DNA of 64,000 nt from Atlantibacter subterraneus (GCF_007570865.1 NZ_VLPS01000001.1:682001-746000), one strand, 5' to 3'. Shown: positions 29,397 through 40,121, counted from the first letter of the stretch. Translations and numbers: made by a program. The notes: generated by a model from the sequence alone, not told the origin.

Positions 29397-29498
29397 GTTT
29401 ATTACGGCGTTATTATTTATTTTCACCATCTATACACAGAAGCTATAAATGTTATAGTGGTTATAGTTAACCTCTTTTTTAGACTGATTCGGTCTTAA

Positions 29499-30512
<1,014 letters not shown>

Positions 30513-30544
30513 TTGCTGGCAACGCGGCTACAGTAAAATAAACG

Positions 30545-30577
30545 CACAAAGCCCACGTAATATTCGTGGGCTTTGTG
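30545..30577 (+). terminator. Terminator after cysB
   Basis: A 13-base perfect stem, CACAAAGCCCACG and CGTGGGCTTTGTG, around a seven-base loop. The T-run is short and broken by G, but the stem is strong. Confidence 0.8.
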
Positions 30578-30786
30578 TCTCTGGCGAGCGACAAAAATAG
30601 AAAATAATTATCGTGTCCGCAAATAATGCCTTTCGATAATTTATTTGATGTCAAAAGATTGATTATTCACGTTGTCTCAATGCATAAATCCACTGGATTT
30701 TTTAGCACTTTTTAATTAGGATTTGTCTCATCAATTGATTAATTTTGACGATTGTTTGGTGAGTAATGATAAGCAATGTCGATGGT

Positions 30787-30927
30787 ATGAGGATTCCGAT
30801 GCCTTCAGAGAGTCATCAACCGCAGCGGGATGCGGGCGTTAAACGTAAAGCCTGGCTGGCGGTATTCGCGCTTTCTGCCCTGTTTTGGATCGTAGTGGGC
30901 GTGATCGCCTGGTCTGTCTGGGGCTGA
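30787..30927 (+). CDS. ymiA: YmiA, small membrane protein
   Basis: A 46-residue protein, too short for most gene finders. It begins MRIPMPSESHQ and has the charged stretch RDAGVKRKAWLAVF followed by one hydrophobic helix ending SVWG. E. coli YmiA is also 46 residues with MPS, KRKAWLAVF, ALFW and KVWG at equivalent places, and also lies after cysB. The ATG at 30799 has an AGGA site five bases upstream, so a 42-residue form starting there is possible. Function unknown. It is the first of a run of very small genes before acnA. Confidence 0.8.
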   Translation: MRIPMPSESHQPQRDAGVKRKAWLAVFALSALFWIVVGVIAWSVWG

Positions 30928-30928
30928 G

Positions 30929-31093
30929 ATGGTATCGGGAGCGAAAGGGGCAGCGGGCGAGGCTAATCAGTCTGACAGTGAACAGGGGAAGGAAAAGCCA
31001 CCTGTTATTCCAGCCTCCTGGGATCTCACCAAACAACAACGGGCATTTATAGAGTCATTTTCGCAAGACGAAAAGCCTGATAACAACGAGTAA
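30929..31093 (+). CDS. Small hydrophilic protein, yciX position
   Basis: A 54-residue frame starting two bases after the ymiA stop (TGAGATG), which suggests coupled translation. The product is charged and soluble, with PPVIPASWDLTKQQRAF in the middle. In E. coli yciX (about 55 residues) lies between ymiA and acnA; I could not confirm sequence identity from memory, so no symbol is given. The tight spacing and codon-like composition support a real gene. Confidence 0.55.
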   Translation: MVSGAKGAAGEANQSDSEQGKEKPPVIPASWDLTKQQRAFIESFSQDEKPDNNE

Positions 31094-31111
31094 ATTTTTT
31101 GGCAAATCTTT

Positions 31112-31207
31112 ATGCCAGAACGCGTTATTTCCCTTTCCCACAGCATGGGTGTCGAGCATCTCGACGGTGAATATTTTATTATCCTTCTGGTGAAAACCCA
31201 TGAGTGA
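31112..31207 (+). CDS. Possible 31-residue ORF overlapping ymiC
   Basis: MPERVISLSHSMGVEHLDGE begins this short frame, which ends eight bases inside the start of ymiC. It lies 18 bases after the preceding small gene and so fits a polycistronic unit. There is no clear Shine-Dalgarno. It may be real or chance. Confidence 0.3.
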   Translation: MPERVISLSHSMGVEHLDGEYFIILLVKTHE

Positions 31208-31298
31208 ACGTTCTCACTATAAATACTGGTCCTGGATTGCGGCTTTTGGTGTTTCTCTGCTGTTCTGGGCACAATGCCTGCTATTTTTGATCAAATAA
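31200..31298 (+). CDS. ymiC: YmiC-like small membrane protein
   Basis: A 32-residue protein, MSERSHYKYWSWIAAFGVSL and then a hydrophobic end with FWAQCLLFL. It resembles the E. coli small protein YmiC (about 31 residues), which I recall as KYWSW, AF, SL and LFWA in the same order, and lies before acnA as YmiC does. One membrane helix is predicted. The function is unknown. A terminator follows 9 bases later. Confidence 0.65.
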   Translation: MSERSHYKYWSWIAAFGVSLLFWAQCLLFLIK

Positions 31299-31306
31299 TC
31301 CCTCAA

Positions 31307-31330
31307 GCGCCCGAAAGTTCGGGCGTTTTC
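31307..31330 (+). terminator. Terminator of the small-gene cluster
   Basis: CGCCCGAA, loop AG, TTCGGGCG, then TTTT (31326-31329). It separates the ymiA-ymiC run from acnA. Confidence 0.8.
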
Positions 31331-31470
31331 CTGTAACAGATTGCCTCCCGCACGCACACCCATTTATCAATTTGGGTTGTTATCAAAACGTTACGACATG
31401 TATGTGTTATCTTTAATACAAACCCTGATTATCGTCAGGGTATCGCATCTCAGCTATTAAGGAGGAGCAT

Positions 31471-34146
31471 ATGTCGTCGACACTACGCGAAGCCAGTAAG
31501 GATACGCTGCAGGCACTCGATAAAACTTACCACTATTACAGTCTGCCGCTGGCTTCCAGGGAACTTGGGGATATTTCGCGCTTGCCCAAGTCGTTAAAAG
31601 TGCTGCTGGAGAACCTGCTGCGCTGGCAGGACGAAGATTCCGTTACCCATGAAGATATTGCGGCGCTGGCCGGCTGGCTGGAAAACGCTCATGCCGACCG
31701 GGAAATCGCCTACCGCCCGGCGCGCGTGCTGATGCAGGACTTTACCGGCGTGCCCGCCGTGGTGGATCTCGCCGCAATGCGTGAAGCGGTGAAACGCCTG
31801 GGGGGAGATGTCTCGAAGGTGAACCCGCTCTCGCCGGTGGACCTGGTTATCGACCACTCTGTGACGGTGGACCATTTCGGCGATGACGATGCGTTTGAAG
31901 AGAACGTGCGTCTGGAGATGGAGCGCAACCACGAGCGCTATGTGTTTCTGCGCTGGGGTCAGCAGGCTTTCAGCCGCTTCAGCGTGGTGCCGCCGGGCAC
32001 CGGTATTTGCCACCAGGTGAACCTGGAGTATCTCGGTAAAGCGGTGTGGAGCGAATTGCAGGACGGCGAAATGGTGGCCTATCCGGATACCCTGGTCGGT
32101 ACCGACTCCCACACCACGATGATTAACGGCCTCGGCGTACTGGGCTGGGGCGTGGGCGGCATTGAGGCAGAGGCAGCCATGCTCGGCCAGCCGGTCTCGA
32201 TGCTGATCCCGGACGTGGTGGGCTTCAAACTCACCGGTAAATTACAGGAAGGCATCACCGCCACTGACCTGGTGCTGACGGTGACCCAGATGCTGCGTAA
32301 ACACGGCGTTGTAGGGAAATTTGTTGAATTCTACGGCGACGGCCTGGACGATTTGCCGCTGGCGGACCGCGCGACCATCGCCAACATGGCACCGGAATAT
32401 GGCGCAACCTGCGGGTTTTTCCCGATTGACGGCGTAACTCTGGACTATATGCGCCTCAGCGGGCGCAGCGAAGAGCAGGTGGCGCTGGTGGAAGCCTATG
32501 CCAAAGCGCAGGGCATGTGGCGCAATACCGGCGATGAGCCGGTGTTTACCAGTACGCTGGCGCTGGATATGGCAGAGGTGCAGGCGAGCCTGGCCGGGCC
32601 GAAACGCCCGCAGGATCGCGTAGCGCTGAAAGACGTGCCCGCCGCCTTTGCCGCCAGCAACGAGCTGGAAGTGAACCACAGCCAGAAAGACCGCGAACCG
32701 GTGGATTATGTGATGAACGGGCAGCAGTATCAGCTGCCCGACGGCGCGGTGGTGATTTCTGCGATCACCTCCTGTACCAACACCTCCAACCCCAGCGTGC
32801 TGATGGCCGCCGGTCTGCTGGCGAAAAAAGCGGTCATGCTGGGACTGAAACGCCAGCCGTGGGTGAAAGCCTCGCTGGCTCCGGGTTCGAAAGTGGTGTC
32901 CGATTATCTGGCCCAGGCGAAGCTGACGCCTTACCTCGATGAACTTGGCTTTAATCTGGTGGGCTACGGGTGTACCACCTGTATCGGTAACTCCGGGCCG
33001 CTGCCGGACCCTATCGAACAGGCGATCAAAAAAGGCGATTTAACCGTGGGAGCGGTGCTCTCCGGCAACCGTAACTTTGAAGGCCGCATCCATCCGCTGG
33101 TTAAAACCAACTGGCTGGCCTCACCGCCGCTGGTGGTGGCCTATGCGCTGGCGGGCAATATGAACGTTAACCTGGCGACCGATCCGCTGGGCCATGACAA
33201 AAAAGGCGACCCGGTCTATCTGAAGGATATCTGGCCGTCATCTCAGGAGATTGCCCGGGCGGTAGAGCAGGTTTCCACCGACATGTTCCGCAAAGAGTAT
33301 GCCGAAGTGTTCGAAGGCACCGACGAGTGGAAATCCATTGAGGTGGAACGCTCCGATACCTACGGCTGGCAGGATGACTCGACCTATATCCGCCTGTCGC
33401 CGTTCTTCGACGAGATGCTGGCAGAGCCGAAACCGGTTGAGGATATCCACCAGGCGCGCATTCTGGCGATGCTGGGTGATTCGGTCACCACCGACCATAT
33501 CTCTCCGGCGGGCAGCATTAAGCCCGATAGCCCCGCAGGCCGTTATCTGCAAAGCCACGGGGTAGAGCGGGGCGATTTCAACTCCTACGGCTCCCGTCGT
33601 GGTAACCACGAAGTGATGATGCGCGGCACTTTTGCCAATATCCGCATCCGTAACGAAATGGTGCCGGGCGTGGAAGGCGGGATGACCCGCTTACTGCCGG
33701 GGGATGAAGTCATGTCGATTTACGACGCGGCGATGGCCTATCAGGCCAAATCCACTCCGTTGGCGGTGATTGCCGGGAAAGAGTACGGGTCCGGCTCCAG
33801 CCGCGACTGGGCCGCCAAAGGCCCGCGCCTGTTGGGCGTTCGGGTTGTTATTGCCGAATCTTTTGAACGTATTCACCGTTCAAACCTGATCGGTATGGGC
33901 ATCCTGCCGCTGGAGTTCCCGCAGGGCGTGACGCGTAAAACGCTGAACCTGACCGGGGAAGAGCAGATCGACATCAGCGGGCTGCAATCGCTGACGCCGG
34001 GCGCGACGGTGCCGGTGACGCTTACCCGTGCCGATGGCAGTAAAGAGGTGGTGGATTGCCGCTGCCGTATCGATACCGGCAATGAACTGACCTATTACCA
34101 GAACGACGGCATCCTGCACTTTGTGATACGCAATATGCTGACCTAA
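31471..34146 (+). CDS. acnA: AcnA, aconitate hydratase A
   Basis: Iron-sulfur enzyme interconverting citrate and isocitrate, the stress-stable aconitase in E. coli. The 891 residues equal E. coli AcnA. The three cluster cysteines are in SCTNTSNPS and [10 protein letters not shown], and the swivel domain has [26 protein letters not shown] precedes ATG. Its own promoter must lie in 31331-31460; SoxRS, Fnr and CRP control it in E. coli but I could not pick out sites. Confidence 0.98.
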   Translation: MSSTLREASKDTLQALDKTYHYYSLPLASRELGDISRLPKSLKVLLENLLRWQDEDSVTHEDIAALAGWLENAHADREIAYRPARVLMQDFTGVPAVVDLAAMREAVKRLGGDVSKVNPLSPVDLVIDHSVTVDHFGDDDAFEENVRLEMERNHERYVFLRWGQQAFSRFSVVPPGTGICHQVNLEYLGKAVWSELQDGEMVAYPDTLVGTDSHTTMINGLGVLGWGVGGIEAEAAMLGQPVSMLIPDVVGFKLTGKLQEGITATDLVLTVTQMLRKHGVVGKFVEFYGDGLDDLPLADRATIANMAPEYGATCGFFPIDGVTLDYMRLSGRSEEQVALVEAYAKAQGMWRNTGDEPVFTSTLALDMAEVQASLAGPKRPQDRVALKDVPAAFAASNELEVNHSQKDREPVDYVMNGQQYQLPDGAVVISAITSCTNTSNPSVLMAAGLLAKKAVMLGLKRQPWVKASLAPGSKVVSDYLAQAKLTPYLDELGFNLVGYGCTTCIGNSGPLPDPIEQAIKKGDLTVGAVLSGNRNFEGRIHPLVKTNWLASPPLVVAYALAGNMNVNLATDPLGHDKKGDPVYLKDIWPSSQEIARAVEQVSTDMFRKEYAEVFEGTDEWKSIEVERSDTYGWQDDSTYIRLSPFFDEMLAEPKPVEDIHQARILAMLGDSVTTDHISPAGSIKPDSPAGRYLQSHGVERGDFNSYGSRRGNHEVMMRGTFANIRIRNEMVPGVEGGMTRLLPGDEVMSIYDAAMAYQAKSTPLAVIAGKEYGSGSSRDWAAKGPRLLGVRVVIAESFERIHRSNLIGMGILPLEFPQGVTRKTLNLTGEEQIDISGLQSLTPGATVPVTLTRADGSKEVVDCRCRIDTGNELTYYQNDGILHFVIRNMLT

Positions 34147-34149
34147 AAG

Positions 34150-34178
34150 CAAAAGGCCTGCAAATGCAGGCCTTTTTG
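34150..34178. terminator. Terminator between acnA and ribA
   Basis: AAAAGGCCTGCA, loop AA, TGCAGGCCTTTTT. The A-run allows function for ribA on the minus strand too. Confidence 0.9.
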
Positions 34179-34192
34179 ATCGTCAGGATAAC

Positions 34193-34786
34193 TCAGTCGC
34201 GGGACAGCAGATGGCCCATTTTCGCGGCTTTAGTATCCAGATAGTGTTCGTTGTTCGGGTTGCGGCCCACGATCAGCGGCACGCGTTCCACGATATTGAT
34301 CCCCGCCTCGCTGAGAATTTCCACCTTACGTGGATTATTGGTCAGCAACCGTACCTCATTGACGCCCAGCAGCTTGAACATATCGGCGCACAGGGTGAAA
34401 TCACGTTCGTCAGCGGCAAAGCCGAGCTGGTGGTTGGCCTCAACGGTATCGTAGCCCTGATCCTGCAAGGCGTAAGCGCGGATTTTGTTCAGCAACCCAA
34501 TATTTCGGCCTTCCTGACGGTGATACATCAGGATGCCGCGGCCCTCTTCAGCAATGTGGGACAGGGCGGCTTCAAGCTGGAACCCGCAATCGCAGCGCAG
34601 GCTGAACAGCGCATCGCCGGTTAAGCATTCGGAATGTACGCGTGCCAGTACCGGCTCATCGCCAGTGATATCGCCGAACACCAGTGCGACATGATCGTGA
34701 CCGGTAGCAAGTTCCTCAAAGCCTACCATCAGGAAATCGCCCCACGGGGTTGGCAGTTTGGCTTCCGCCACACGTTTAAGCTGCAT
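34193..34786 (-). CDS. ribA: RibA, GTP cyclohydrolase II
   Basis: First step of riboflavin synthesis from GTP. The product is 197 residues from [20 protein letters not shown], as in E. coli (196). The zinc cysteines are in [20 protein letters not shown], and the GTP-binding segment [11 protein letters not shown] follows. CGGAGAA lies six bases upstream of this ATG. The upstream in-frame extension of 14 codons is not used. Confidence 0.97.
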   Translation of the reverse strand: MQLKRVAEAKLPTPWGDFLMVGFEELATGHDHVALVFGDITGDEPVLARVHSECLTGDALFSLRCDCGFQLEAALSHIAEEGRGILMYHRQEGRNIGLLNKIRAYALQDQGYDTVEANHQLGFAADERDFTLCADMFKLLGVNEVRLLTNNPRKVEILSEAGINIVERVPLIVGRNPNNEHYLDTKAAKMGHLLSRD

Positions 34787-34989
34787 GTGATTCTCCGGAT
34801 CGTTATACGGCGCTTTCACGCCAGCCACTATTTTGGCTTTCTGTTATTGGCGCTATTTTGCCACAATGCACTGCCGTTCGCCTACTGTGAGCCCGGTCAC
34901 GCAATTGTTAAAGGCACAAAACCGACAGTAAATGGGTGAATGTTAAATTTTCAGTTATCCTTGTGTGACACTAAGATGAAGGAGACGTC

Positions 34990-35751
34990 ATGCTGTCGAT
35001 TGCTACGCGCACTACCTTTGGCGCGGGATTGTTATTGGTGATGCCGCTGCTGGTTTGGATCTCCGGCTGGCAATGGGAACCCACTGCGGGCTCAAGCTGG
35101 CTGAAGGGCATGTTCTGGATCACCGAAACCGTTACCCAACCCTGGGGGATCATCACGCATGTGCTACTCTGCGGCTGGTTTTTATGGTGTTTGCGCTTCC
35201 GCCTGCGCGCAGCCGTTATGCTGTTTCTGATCTTAGGCGCGGCCATACTGGTGGGGCAGGGGCTAAAATCCTGGATCAAAGATTCCGTTCAGGAACCGCG
35301 GCCCTTTGTGATCTGGCTTGAAAAAACGCGCCACGTTCCGGTAGACGACTTCTACAATTTAAAGCGTAAAGAGCGCGGGCATCTGGTCAAAGAACAGTTG
35401 CAGAACGAGGCGGACATTCCAGGCTGGTTACGCAAACACTGGCAGAAAGAGACGGGCTTTGCGTTCCCTTCCGGCCACACCATGTTTGCCGCCAGCTGGG
35501 CGTTGCTCGGCGTAGGGTTATTATGGCCGCGTCGGCGCACCATTACGCTGGCAGTGCTGTTAGTCTGGGCCAGCGGCGTGATGGCCAGCCGCATGCTGTT
35601 GGGTATGCACTGGCCGCGCGATTTGGTGGTCGCCACGCTGATCTCCTGGCTGCTGGTTACGCTGGCCGTGTGGGTTGCTCAACGATTATGTGGGCCGTTC
35701 ACGCCGCCGGTGGAAGAGAAAAAAGAGATCGCTGAACGTGAAAATGAATAG
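34990..35751 (+). CDS. pgpB: PgpB, phosphatidylglycerophosphatase B / undecaprenyl-diphosphate phosphatase
   Basis: PAP2-family membrane phosphatase acting on the outer face of the inner membrane. The 253 residues have all three signature motifs: KDSVQEPRP, FPSGHTMFAA and SRMLLGMHWPRD. About six membrane helices are predicted. It diverges from ribA and precedes lapA, as in E. coli. AAGGAG lies before ATG. Confidence 0.96.
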   Translation: MLSIATRTTFGAGLLLVMPLLVWISGWQWEPTAGSSWLKGMFWITETVTQPWGIITHVLLCGWFLWCLRFRLRAAVMLFLILGAAILVGQGLKSWIKDSVQEPRPFVIWLEKTRHVPVDDFYNLKRKERGHLVKEQLQNEADIPGWLRKHWQKETGFAFPSGHTMFAASWALLGVGLLWPRRRTITLAVLLVWASGVMASRMLLGMHWPRDLVVATLISWLLVTLAVWVAQRLCGPFTPPVEEKKEIAERENE

Positions 35752-35903
35752 CGTTGGCTTGAAAAGAATGCGCTACACCCGCATTTATTCCTTTTGCGAT
35801 AGTGCATTCTCATTTCCCGATTAGCCATAAAATGTTAATTTATAGCGTTACAAGAAAGAGTTGAACACGATTTATTCGCTCAAACCACATAACGGGAAGT
35901 AAT

Positions 35904-36209
35904 GTGAAATATTTACTCATTTTCTTACTGGTATTAGCGATATTTGTCATTTCCGTCACACTCGGTGCGCAAAACGACCAACAGGTAACCTTCAATTATC
36001 TGCTGGCTCAGGGTGAATATCGTATCTCTACACTGCTGGCCGTGCTTTTCGCGACGGGGTTTATTATTGGCTGGTTAATCTGCGGGCTGTTCTGGCTGCG
36101 CGTGCGCGTGCAACTGGCGCGGGCTGAACGCAAAGTTAAGCGCCTGGAAAATCAGCTCTCTCCGCTGCCTGAAACCACGCCGTCTACCGCACCTGCGGTA
36201 AAAGGCTGA
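35904..36209 (+). CDS. lapA: LapA (YciS), LPS assembly protein A
   Basis: A 101-residue inner-membrane protein with two hydrophobic helices (LLIFLLVLAIFVISVTLGA and TLLAVLFATGFIIGWLICG) and a basic coiled-coil-like tail ARAERKVKRLENQLSPLP. It works with LapB in regulating LpxC and thus lipopolysaccharide synthesis. It lies four bases before lapB. Confidence 0.95.
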   Translation: MKYLLIFLLVLAIFVISVTLGAQNDQQVTFNYLLAQGEYRISTLLAVLFATGFIIGWLICGLFWLRVRVQLARAERKVKRLENQLSPLPETTPSTAPAVKG

Positions 36210-36213
36210 TTCG

Positions 36214-37383
36214 ATGCTGGAACTGTTATTTCTGTTGCTGCCTGTTGCCGCCGCCTATGGCTGGTATATGGGGCGCAGAAGTGCACAACAGGCGAAGGAT
36301 CAGGAAACCAACCGCCTTTCCCGGGACTACGTCGCTGGGGTTAACTTTCTGTTGAGCAATCAGCAGGACAAGGCGGTTGATCTGTTCCTCGAGATGCTGA
36401 AAGAAGATACCGGCACCGTTGAGGCGCACCTGACGCTCGGTAACCTTTTCCGCTCGCGCGGCGAGGTAGACCGGGCTATCCGTATTCACCAGACCCTGAT
36501 GGAAAGCGCCTCGCTGACCTATGAACAGCGCCTGCTTGCGGTACAGCAGCTGGGCCGCGACTACATGGCCGCCGGGCTGTATGACCGGGCGGAAGAGATG
36601 TTTGGCCAGCTGGTGGATGAAACTGACTTTCGCATCAGCGCGCTCTCGCAGCTTCTGCAAATCTATCAGGCGACCAGCGACTGGCAAAAAGCTATCGACG
36701 TGGCCGAACGGCTGGTGAAGCTGGGCAAAGAAAACCATCGCGTAGAGATTGCCCATTTCTATTGCGAGCTGGCGCTGCAGCTGATGGCCAGTGACGACAT
36801 GGACAAAGCGCTCGGCCTGCTGAGAAAGGGCGCAGCCGCAGACAGCAGCAGCGCGCGCGTGTCTATCATGATGGGCCGCATTTATATCACTAAGCAGGAG
36901 TATGCCAAAGCGATGGAGTCGCTGCTTAAGGTGATTGAGCAGGACCGCGAGCTGGTGGGGGAAACCCTGGAGATGCTGCAAACCTGCTACCAGCAGTTAG
37001 GCAAGCACGAAGAATGGGCAGAGTTTTTAAAACGCTGCGTAGAAGAAAACACCGGCGCGGTGGCGGAATTAATGCTTGCTGAACTGATGGAGCAGCGTGA
37101 AGGCTCGGATGCGGCACAGGTCTATATCACCCGTCAGTTACAGCGCCACCCTACGATGCGCGTATTCCATCGCCTGATGGATTATCACCTCAACGAAGCG
37201 GAAGAGGGGCGCGCCAAAGAGAGCCTGCTGGCGCTGCGCGATATGGTCGGCGAGCAGATGCGCACCAAACCGCGCTACCGCTGCCAGAAATGCGGTTTTA
37301 CCGCCTTTACGCTGTACTGGCACTGCCCGTCATGCCGGGCATGGTCCACCATTAAGCCGATTCGCGGTCTGGATGGACAATAA
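36214..37383 (+). CDS. lapB: LapB (YciM), TPR and rubredoxin-domain LPS regulator
   Basis: Inner-membrane anchored protein that brings LpxC to the FtsH protease, limiting LPS synthesis. The 389 residues equal E. coli LapB. One N-terminal helix (LLFLLLPVAAAYGWYMG) is followed by a string of TPR repeats (for example LTLGNLFRSRGEVDRAIRIH) and a C-terminal rubredoxin-type metal site with CQKCGFTAF and CPSCRAW. It is co-transcribed with lapA. Confidence 0.97.
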   Translation: MLELLFLLLPVAAAYGWYMGRRSAQQAKDQETNRLSRDYVAGVNFLLSNQQDKAVDLFLEMLKEDTGTVEAHLTLGNLFRSRGEVDRAIRIHQTLMESASLTYEQRLLAVQQLGRDYMAAGLYDRAEEMFGQLVDETDFRISALSQLLQIYQATSDWQKAIDVAERLVKLGKENHRVEIAHFYCELALQLMASDDMDKALGLLRKGAAADSSSARVSIMMGRIYITKQEYAKAMESLLKVIEQDRELVGETLEMLQTCYQQLGKHEEWAEFLKRCVEENTGAVAELMLAELMEQREGSDAAQVYITRQLQRHPTMRVFHRLMDYHLNEAEEGRAKESLLALRDMVGEQMRTKPRYRCQKCGFTAFTLYWHCPSCRAWSTIKPIRGLDGQ

Positions 37384-37466
37384 TTTTTTTAATTTATCAC
37401 TTTAGTTACAACATACTATTAAATTCAGGTGCGGCTCAACGTGACACCTTGCCTCTATTCGTCCGG

Positions 37467-37492
37467 CAGGGCGCTAAGCGCCTGTAATTTTT
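37467..37492 (+). terminator. Probable terminator of lapAB
   Basis: CAGGGCGC, loop TAA, GCGCCTG, followed by TAATTTTT. Short stem, T-rich tail; it lies 84 bases after lapB and before the pyrF -10. Confidence 0.55.
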
Positions 37493-37505
37493 CAGGCTCC
37501 GCAGG

Positions 37506-37511
37506 TAGAAT
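37506..37511 (+). promoter_or_regulatory. Candidate pyrF -10 element
   Basis: TAGAAT fits a sigma-70 -10 box 55 bases before the pyrF start. I do not see a convincing -35 at 16-18 bases upstream. Confidence 0.4.
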
Positions 37512-37565
37512 GCTTGCCGTTTATTGTTTCGCGCCTTATCGGTGCCCCTATCAGAAGGTCTGGTC

Positions 37566-38297
37566 ATGACGCTACTTGCCTCCACTTCCCGTTCTGCGAC
37601 TGATTCACCGATTGTGGTTGCCCTGGATTACGATAACCGCGACAAAGCGCTGGCCTTTGTCGATCAGATCAATCCGCAGGATTGTCGGCTCAAAGTCGGC
37701 AAAGAGATGTTCACCCGCTTTGGGCCGCAGCTGGTGCATGACCTCCAGAGCCGCGGCTTCGACGTGTTCCTCGATCTTAAATTTCATGATATTCCCAATA
37801 CGGCGGCGAAAGCCGTGGCGGCAGCGGCAGACCTGGGCGTCTGGATGGTCAACGTTCACGCCAGCGGCGGGGCGCGGATGATGCAGGCTGCGCGCGAGGC
37901 GCTGGTGCCGTTTGGTCAGGACGCGCCGTTGCTGATTGCCGTCACCGTGCTGACCAGCATGGAGGCCAGCGATCTGGCGGATATCGGCATCACGCTTTCT
38001 CCGGCGGAACATGCCGAGCGTCTGGCGCGTCTGACGCAGCAGTGCGGCCTCGATGGCGTGGTTTGTTCGGCGCAGGAAGCGGTGCGCTTCAAATCGGCGC
38101 TGGGTCAAGAATTCAAGTTAGTGACGCCGGGCATCCGTCCTGAGGGCAGTGCGGCGGGCGATCAGCGCCGGATCATGACGCCGCAGCTGGCGCAACAGGC
38201 GGGTGTGGATTATATGGTCATTGGCCGCCCGGTAACCCAGTCGGAAAACCCATCGCAAACCCTGCGCGATATTCTGGCCAGCCTGCGGGAGGCGTAA
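37566..38297 (+). CDS. pyrF: PyrF, orotidine-5'-phosphate decarboxylase
   Basis: Last step of UMP synthesis. The product is 243 residues from [20 protein letters not shown], near the 245 of E. coli. The catalytic lysine/aspartate network is in [12 protein letters not shown], and the phosphate-binding region is PGIRPEG and [10 protein letters not shown]. The in-frame extension from 37524 is not used. The stop overlaps the yciH start by one base. Confidence 0.97.
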   Translation: MTLLASTSRSATDSPIVVALDYDNRDKALAFVDQINPQDCRLKVGKEMFTRFGPQLVHDLQSRGFDVFLDLKFHDIPNTAAKAVAAAADLGVWMVNVHASGGARMMQAAREALVPFGQDAPLLIAVTVLTSMEASDLADIGITLSPAEHAERLARLTQQCGLDGVVCSAQEAVRFKSALGQEFKLVTPGIRPEGSAAGDQRRIMTPQLAQQAGVDYMVIGRPVTQSENPSQTLRDILASLREA

Positions 38298-38623
38298 TGA
38301 AAGACGATAATAGCCGGTTAGTTTACTCCACCGAAACCGGGCGCATTGATGAGCCAAAAGCGCAGCCTGAACGCCTGAAAGGTGACGGCATTGTGCGCAT
38401 TCAGCGCCAGACCAGCGGACGCAAGGGGAAAGGCGTCTGTTTAATCACCGGCATCGACGAAGATGATGCGACGCTGAATAAAATTGCGGCTGAGCTGAAA
38501 AAGAAATGCGGCTGCGGCGGTGCGGTAAAAGACGGGATTATAGAAATTCAGGGCGATAAGCGCGATTTAATCAAAACGCTGCTGGAAGCCAAAGGGATGA
38601 AAGTCAAACTGGCGGGCGGATAA
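38297..38623 (+). CDS. yciH: YciH, SUI1/eIF1-like translation factor
   Basis: A 108-residue protein of the SUI1 family, the same length as E. coli YciH; the SUI1 core is VRIQRQTSGRKGKGVCLITG and KKKCGCGGAVKDGIIEIQGD. It influences start codon selection and appears to be an inhibitor of translation under stress in E. coli. It overlaps pyrF by one base (TAATG). Confidence 0.95.
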   Translation: MKDDNSRLVYSTETGRIDEPKAQPERLKGDGIVRIQRQTSGRKGKGVCLITGIDEDDATLNKIAAELKKKCGCGGAVKDGIIEIQGDKRDLIKTLLEAKGMKVKLAGG

Positions 38624-38628
38624 AATAA

Positions 38629-38656
38629 TATGGCCACGGGTAAAACCGTGGCCATT
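38629..38656 (+). terminator. Probable terminator after yciH
   Basis: ATGGCCACGG, loop GTAAA, CCGTGGCCAT forms a ten-base stem. The tail TAATTT is only T-rich, so efficiency is uncertain. Confidence 0.65.
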
Positions 38657-38731
38657 AATTTCGACTGCTGTATAGCCTAACGTCAAATACCGTTCGTTCT
38701 TTACGTTAAAGCATTATTCCTGACATTATTG

Positions 38732-38947
38732 TCAGTCAACCTGGTGACCAATAATACCACCTACAGCTGCGCCACCTAATGTACCCAGGGTGCTGCCATC
38801 AGTCAGTACGGAACCACCAATAGCGCCAGCGCCCGCGCCGATAGCGGTGTTACGGTCGCGTTTCGACCAGTTGGAACATGCGCTAAGAGACATAACCAGG
38901 GTAACAGCGAGCATCGCAGCAGCGGCTTTTTTGTAATTTAATGTCAT
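38732..38947 (-). CDS. osmB: OsmB, osmotically inducible lipoprotein
   Basis: Small outer-membrane lipoprotein, 71 residues; the lipobox LSAC puts the lipidated cysteine at residue 24. The mature glycine-rich segment (DRNTAIGAGAGAIGGSVLTD) is of the glycine-zipper type and is nearly the same as in E. coli OsmB (72 residues). It is induced by high osmolarity and in stationary phase through RpoS and Rcs in E. coli. Confidence 0.95.
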   Translation of the reverse strand: MTLNYKKAAAAMLAVTLVMSLSACSNWSKRDRNTAIGAGAGAIGGSVLTDGSTLGTLGGAAVGGIIGHQVD

Positions 38948-39170
38948 AATACTTTCTCCTGAATAATTGATTCACGGAAGGAAGTCACGCTTTAAGTATA
39001 GAAGCTCTCTGCCAAATAAAACGTCGATCCGTGAAACGGGGTTGCGTCAGGTCATTCACATCACGCAGGTGATAGTTACTTCCTGTGATATCGCTACAGT
39101 AATTTTAAATTCTTTGTAACATTGATACAGGTAAATAGTCCTAATTGGACGATGGGAATAGTCTCAGAGC

Positions 39171-39196
39171 GTGGGCCAGCACAACAGCTGGCCCTG
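39171..39196. terminator. Hairpin downstream of yciT
   Basis: GGGCCAGC, loop ACAACA, GCTGGCCC, an eight-base GC-rich stem just after yciT. No T-run on the minus strand, so termination is likely but not certain. Confidence 0.45.
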
Positions 39197-39200
39197 AATA

Positions 39201-39959
39201 TTACGCGGCGGGGAATTGCGGGATCAGGTTTACCTCGAGCCCGGTCTTTTGCAGGTGGCGCAAGGCGTCGGCTTTAATCCCGTCATCGGTGATGACGCGG
39301 CTAAAACTGTTAGCCGGACAGAGCGTATAGGGATGCACTGCGCCGAATTTAGAACTGTCGGTTAGCACAATTGCTTCGCCACCTTTTTCAAGGACGGCGT
39401 TAACCACATCAGTGCGCATCATATCGCGACCGGTAAAGCCGGTTTCCGGCTGCCAACCATCAATGCCAATAAACGCCTTGCTGAAATGCACCTGGCGCAC
39501 GTACTGGCGAGTGAGAGGACCGACCATGCTTTCGCTTTTCTTCTGATAGATCCCGCCCAGCAAAATGACTTCGCAGTCCGTTTCTTTAAGAAGATGGGCA
39601 ATGTATCCGCTAACGGTAATCAGGGTGACGTTTTTCTGCTCGGCGAGCGTGCGGGCCAGTAACGCGTTGCTGCTGCCGTTTTCAATGAACACCGTTTCGC
39701 CATCGCTCACCAGGGAAGCCGCGAATTCCGCCAGACGACGCTTCAGGGCATAGTTATTCAGCATCCGCGTTTCCACATCGTCGCTGTCCAGCGGAACGGC
39801 GTAGCCGTGTATGCGGCGTAAATAGCTGTGCTTCTCCAGCAGGTTCAGATCCTGGCGAATGGTCACTTCGGAAACCCCGGTGGTTTTCGCTAAATCAGCG
39901 ACGCTCATACGGCCCTGGTCGATGACCATTTGCAAAATAATTTGTTGTCGAGAATTCAT
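39201..39959 (-). CDS. yciT: YciT, DeoR-family transcriptional regulator
   Basis: A 252-residue DeoR repressor with an N-terminal helix-turn-helix ([20 protein letters not shown], then [17 protein letters not shown]) and the C-terminal sugar-phosphate sensing domain ([14 protein letters not shown], then [16 protein letters not shown]). E. coli YciT has been linked to osmotic-stress control. A perfect 15-bp inverted repeat lies 42 bases upstream of its start (40001-40039) and could be an autoregulatory site. Confidence 0.94.
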   Translation of the reverse strand: MNSRQQIILQMVIDQGRMSVADLAKTTGVSEVTIRQDLNLLEKHSYLRRIHGYAVPLDSDDVETRMLNNYALKRRLAEFAASLVSDGETVFIENGSSNALLARTLAEQKNVTLITVSGYIAHLLKETDCEVILLGGIYQKKSESMVGPLTRQYVRQVHFSKAFIGIDGWQPETGFTGRDMMRTDVVNAVLEKGGEAIVLTDSSKFGAVHPYTLCPANSFSRVITDDGIKADALRHLQKTGLEVNLIPQFPAA

Positions 39960-40000
39960 ATCAGCAAGTTTAGCGTGGCTAAGCCATCTATCAGTGAAGC

Positions 40001-40039
40001 CTGCCGTTCAGCGTGATGCAATAACACGCTGAACGGCAG
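40001..40039. repeat. Perfect 15-bp inverted repeat upstream of yciT
   Basis: CTGCCGTTCAGCGTG (40001-40015), nine-base gap ATGCAATAA, CACGCTGAACGGCAG (40025-40039). The arms match without error. There is no T-run on either side. It lies between yciZ and yciT, both on the minus strand. It may be an operator, a strong RNA hairpin or a REP-like element; it does not match the usual REP core. Confidence 0.75.
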
Positions 40040-40102
40040 TGCGAAAAGGTGAGTGTGACCGTTTAAGCGCAGCGATTCAACTTTAAAAATATATGCTGCT
40101 TA

Positions 40103-40121
40103 CAAAACCGCCTGAGGCGGT
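40103..40121 (-). terminator. Probable terminator of yciZ
   Basis: On the minus strand ACCGCC, loop TCA, GGCGGT, followed by TTTTG. Short stem, modest T-run, 16 bases after the yciZ stop. Confidence 0.6.
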
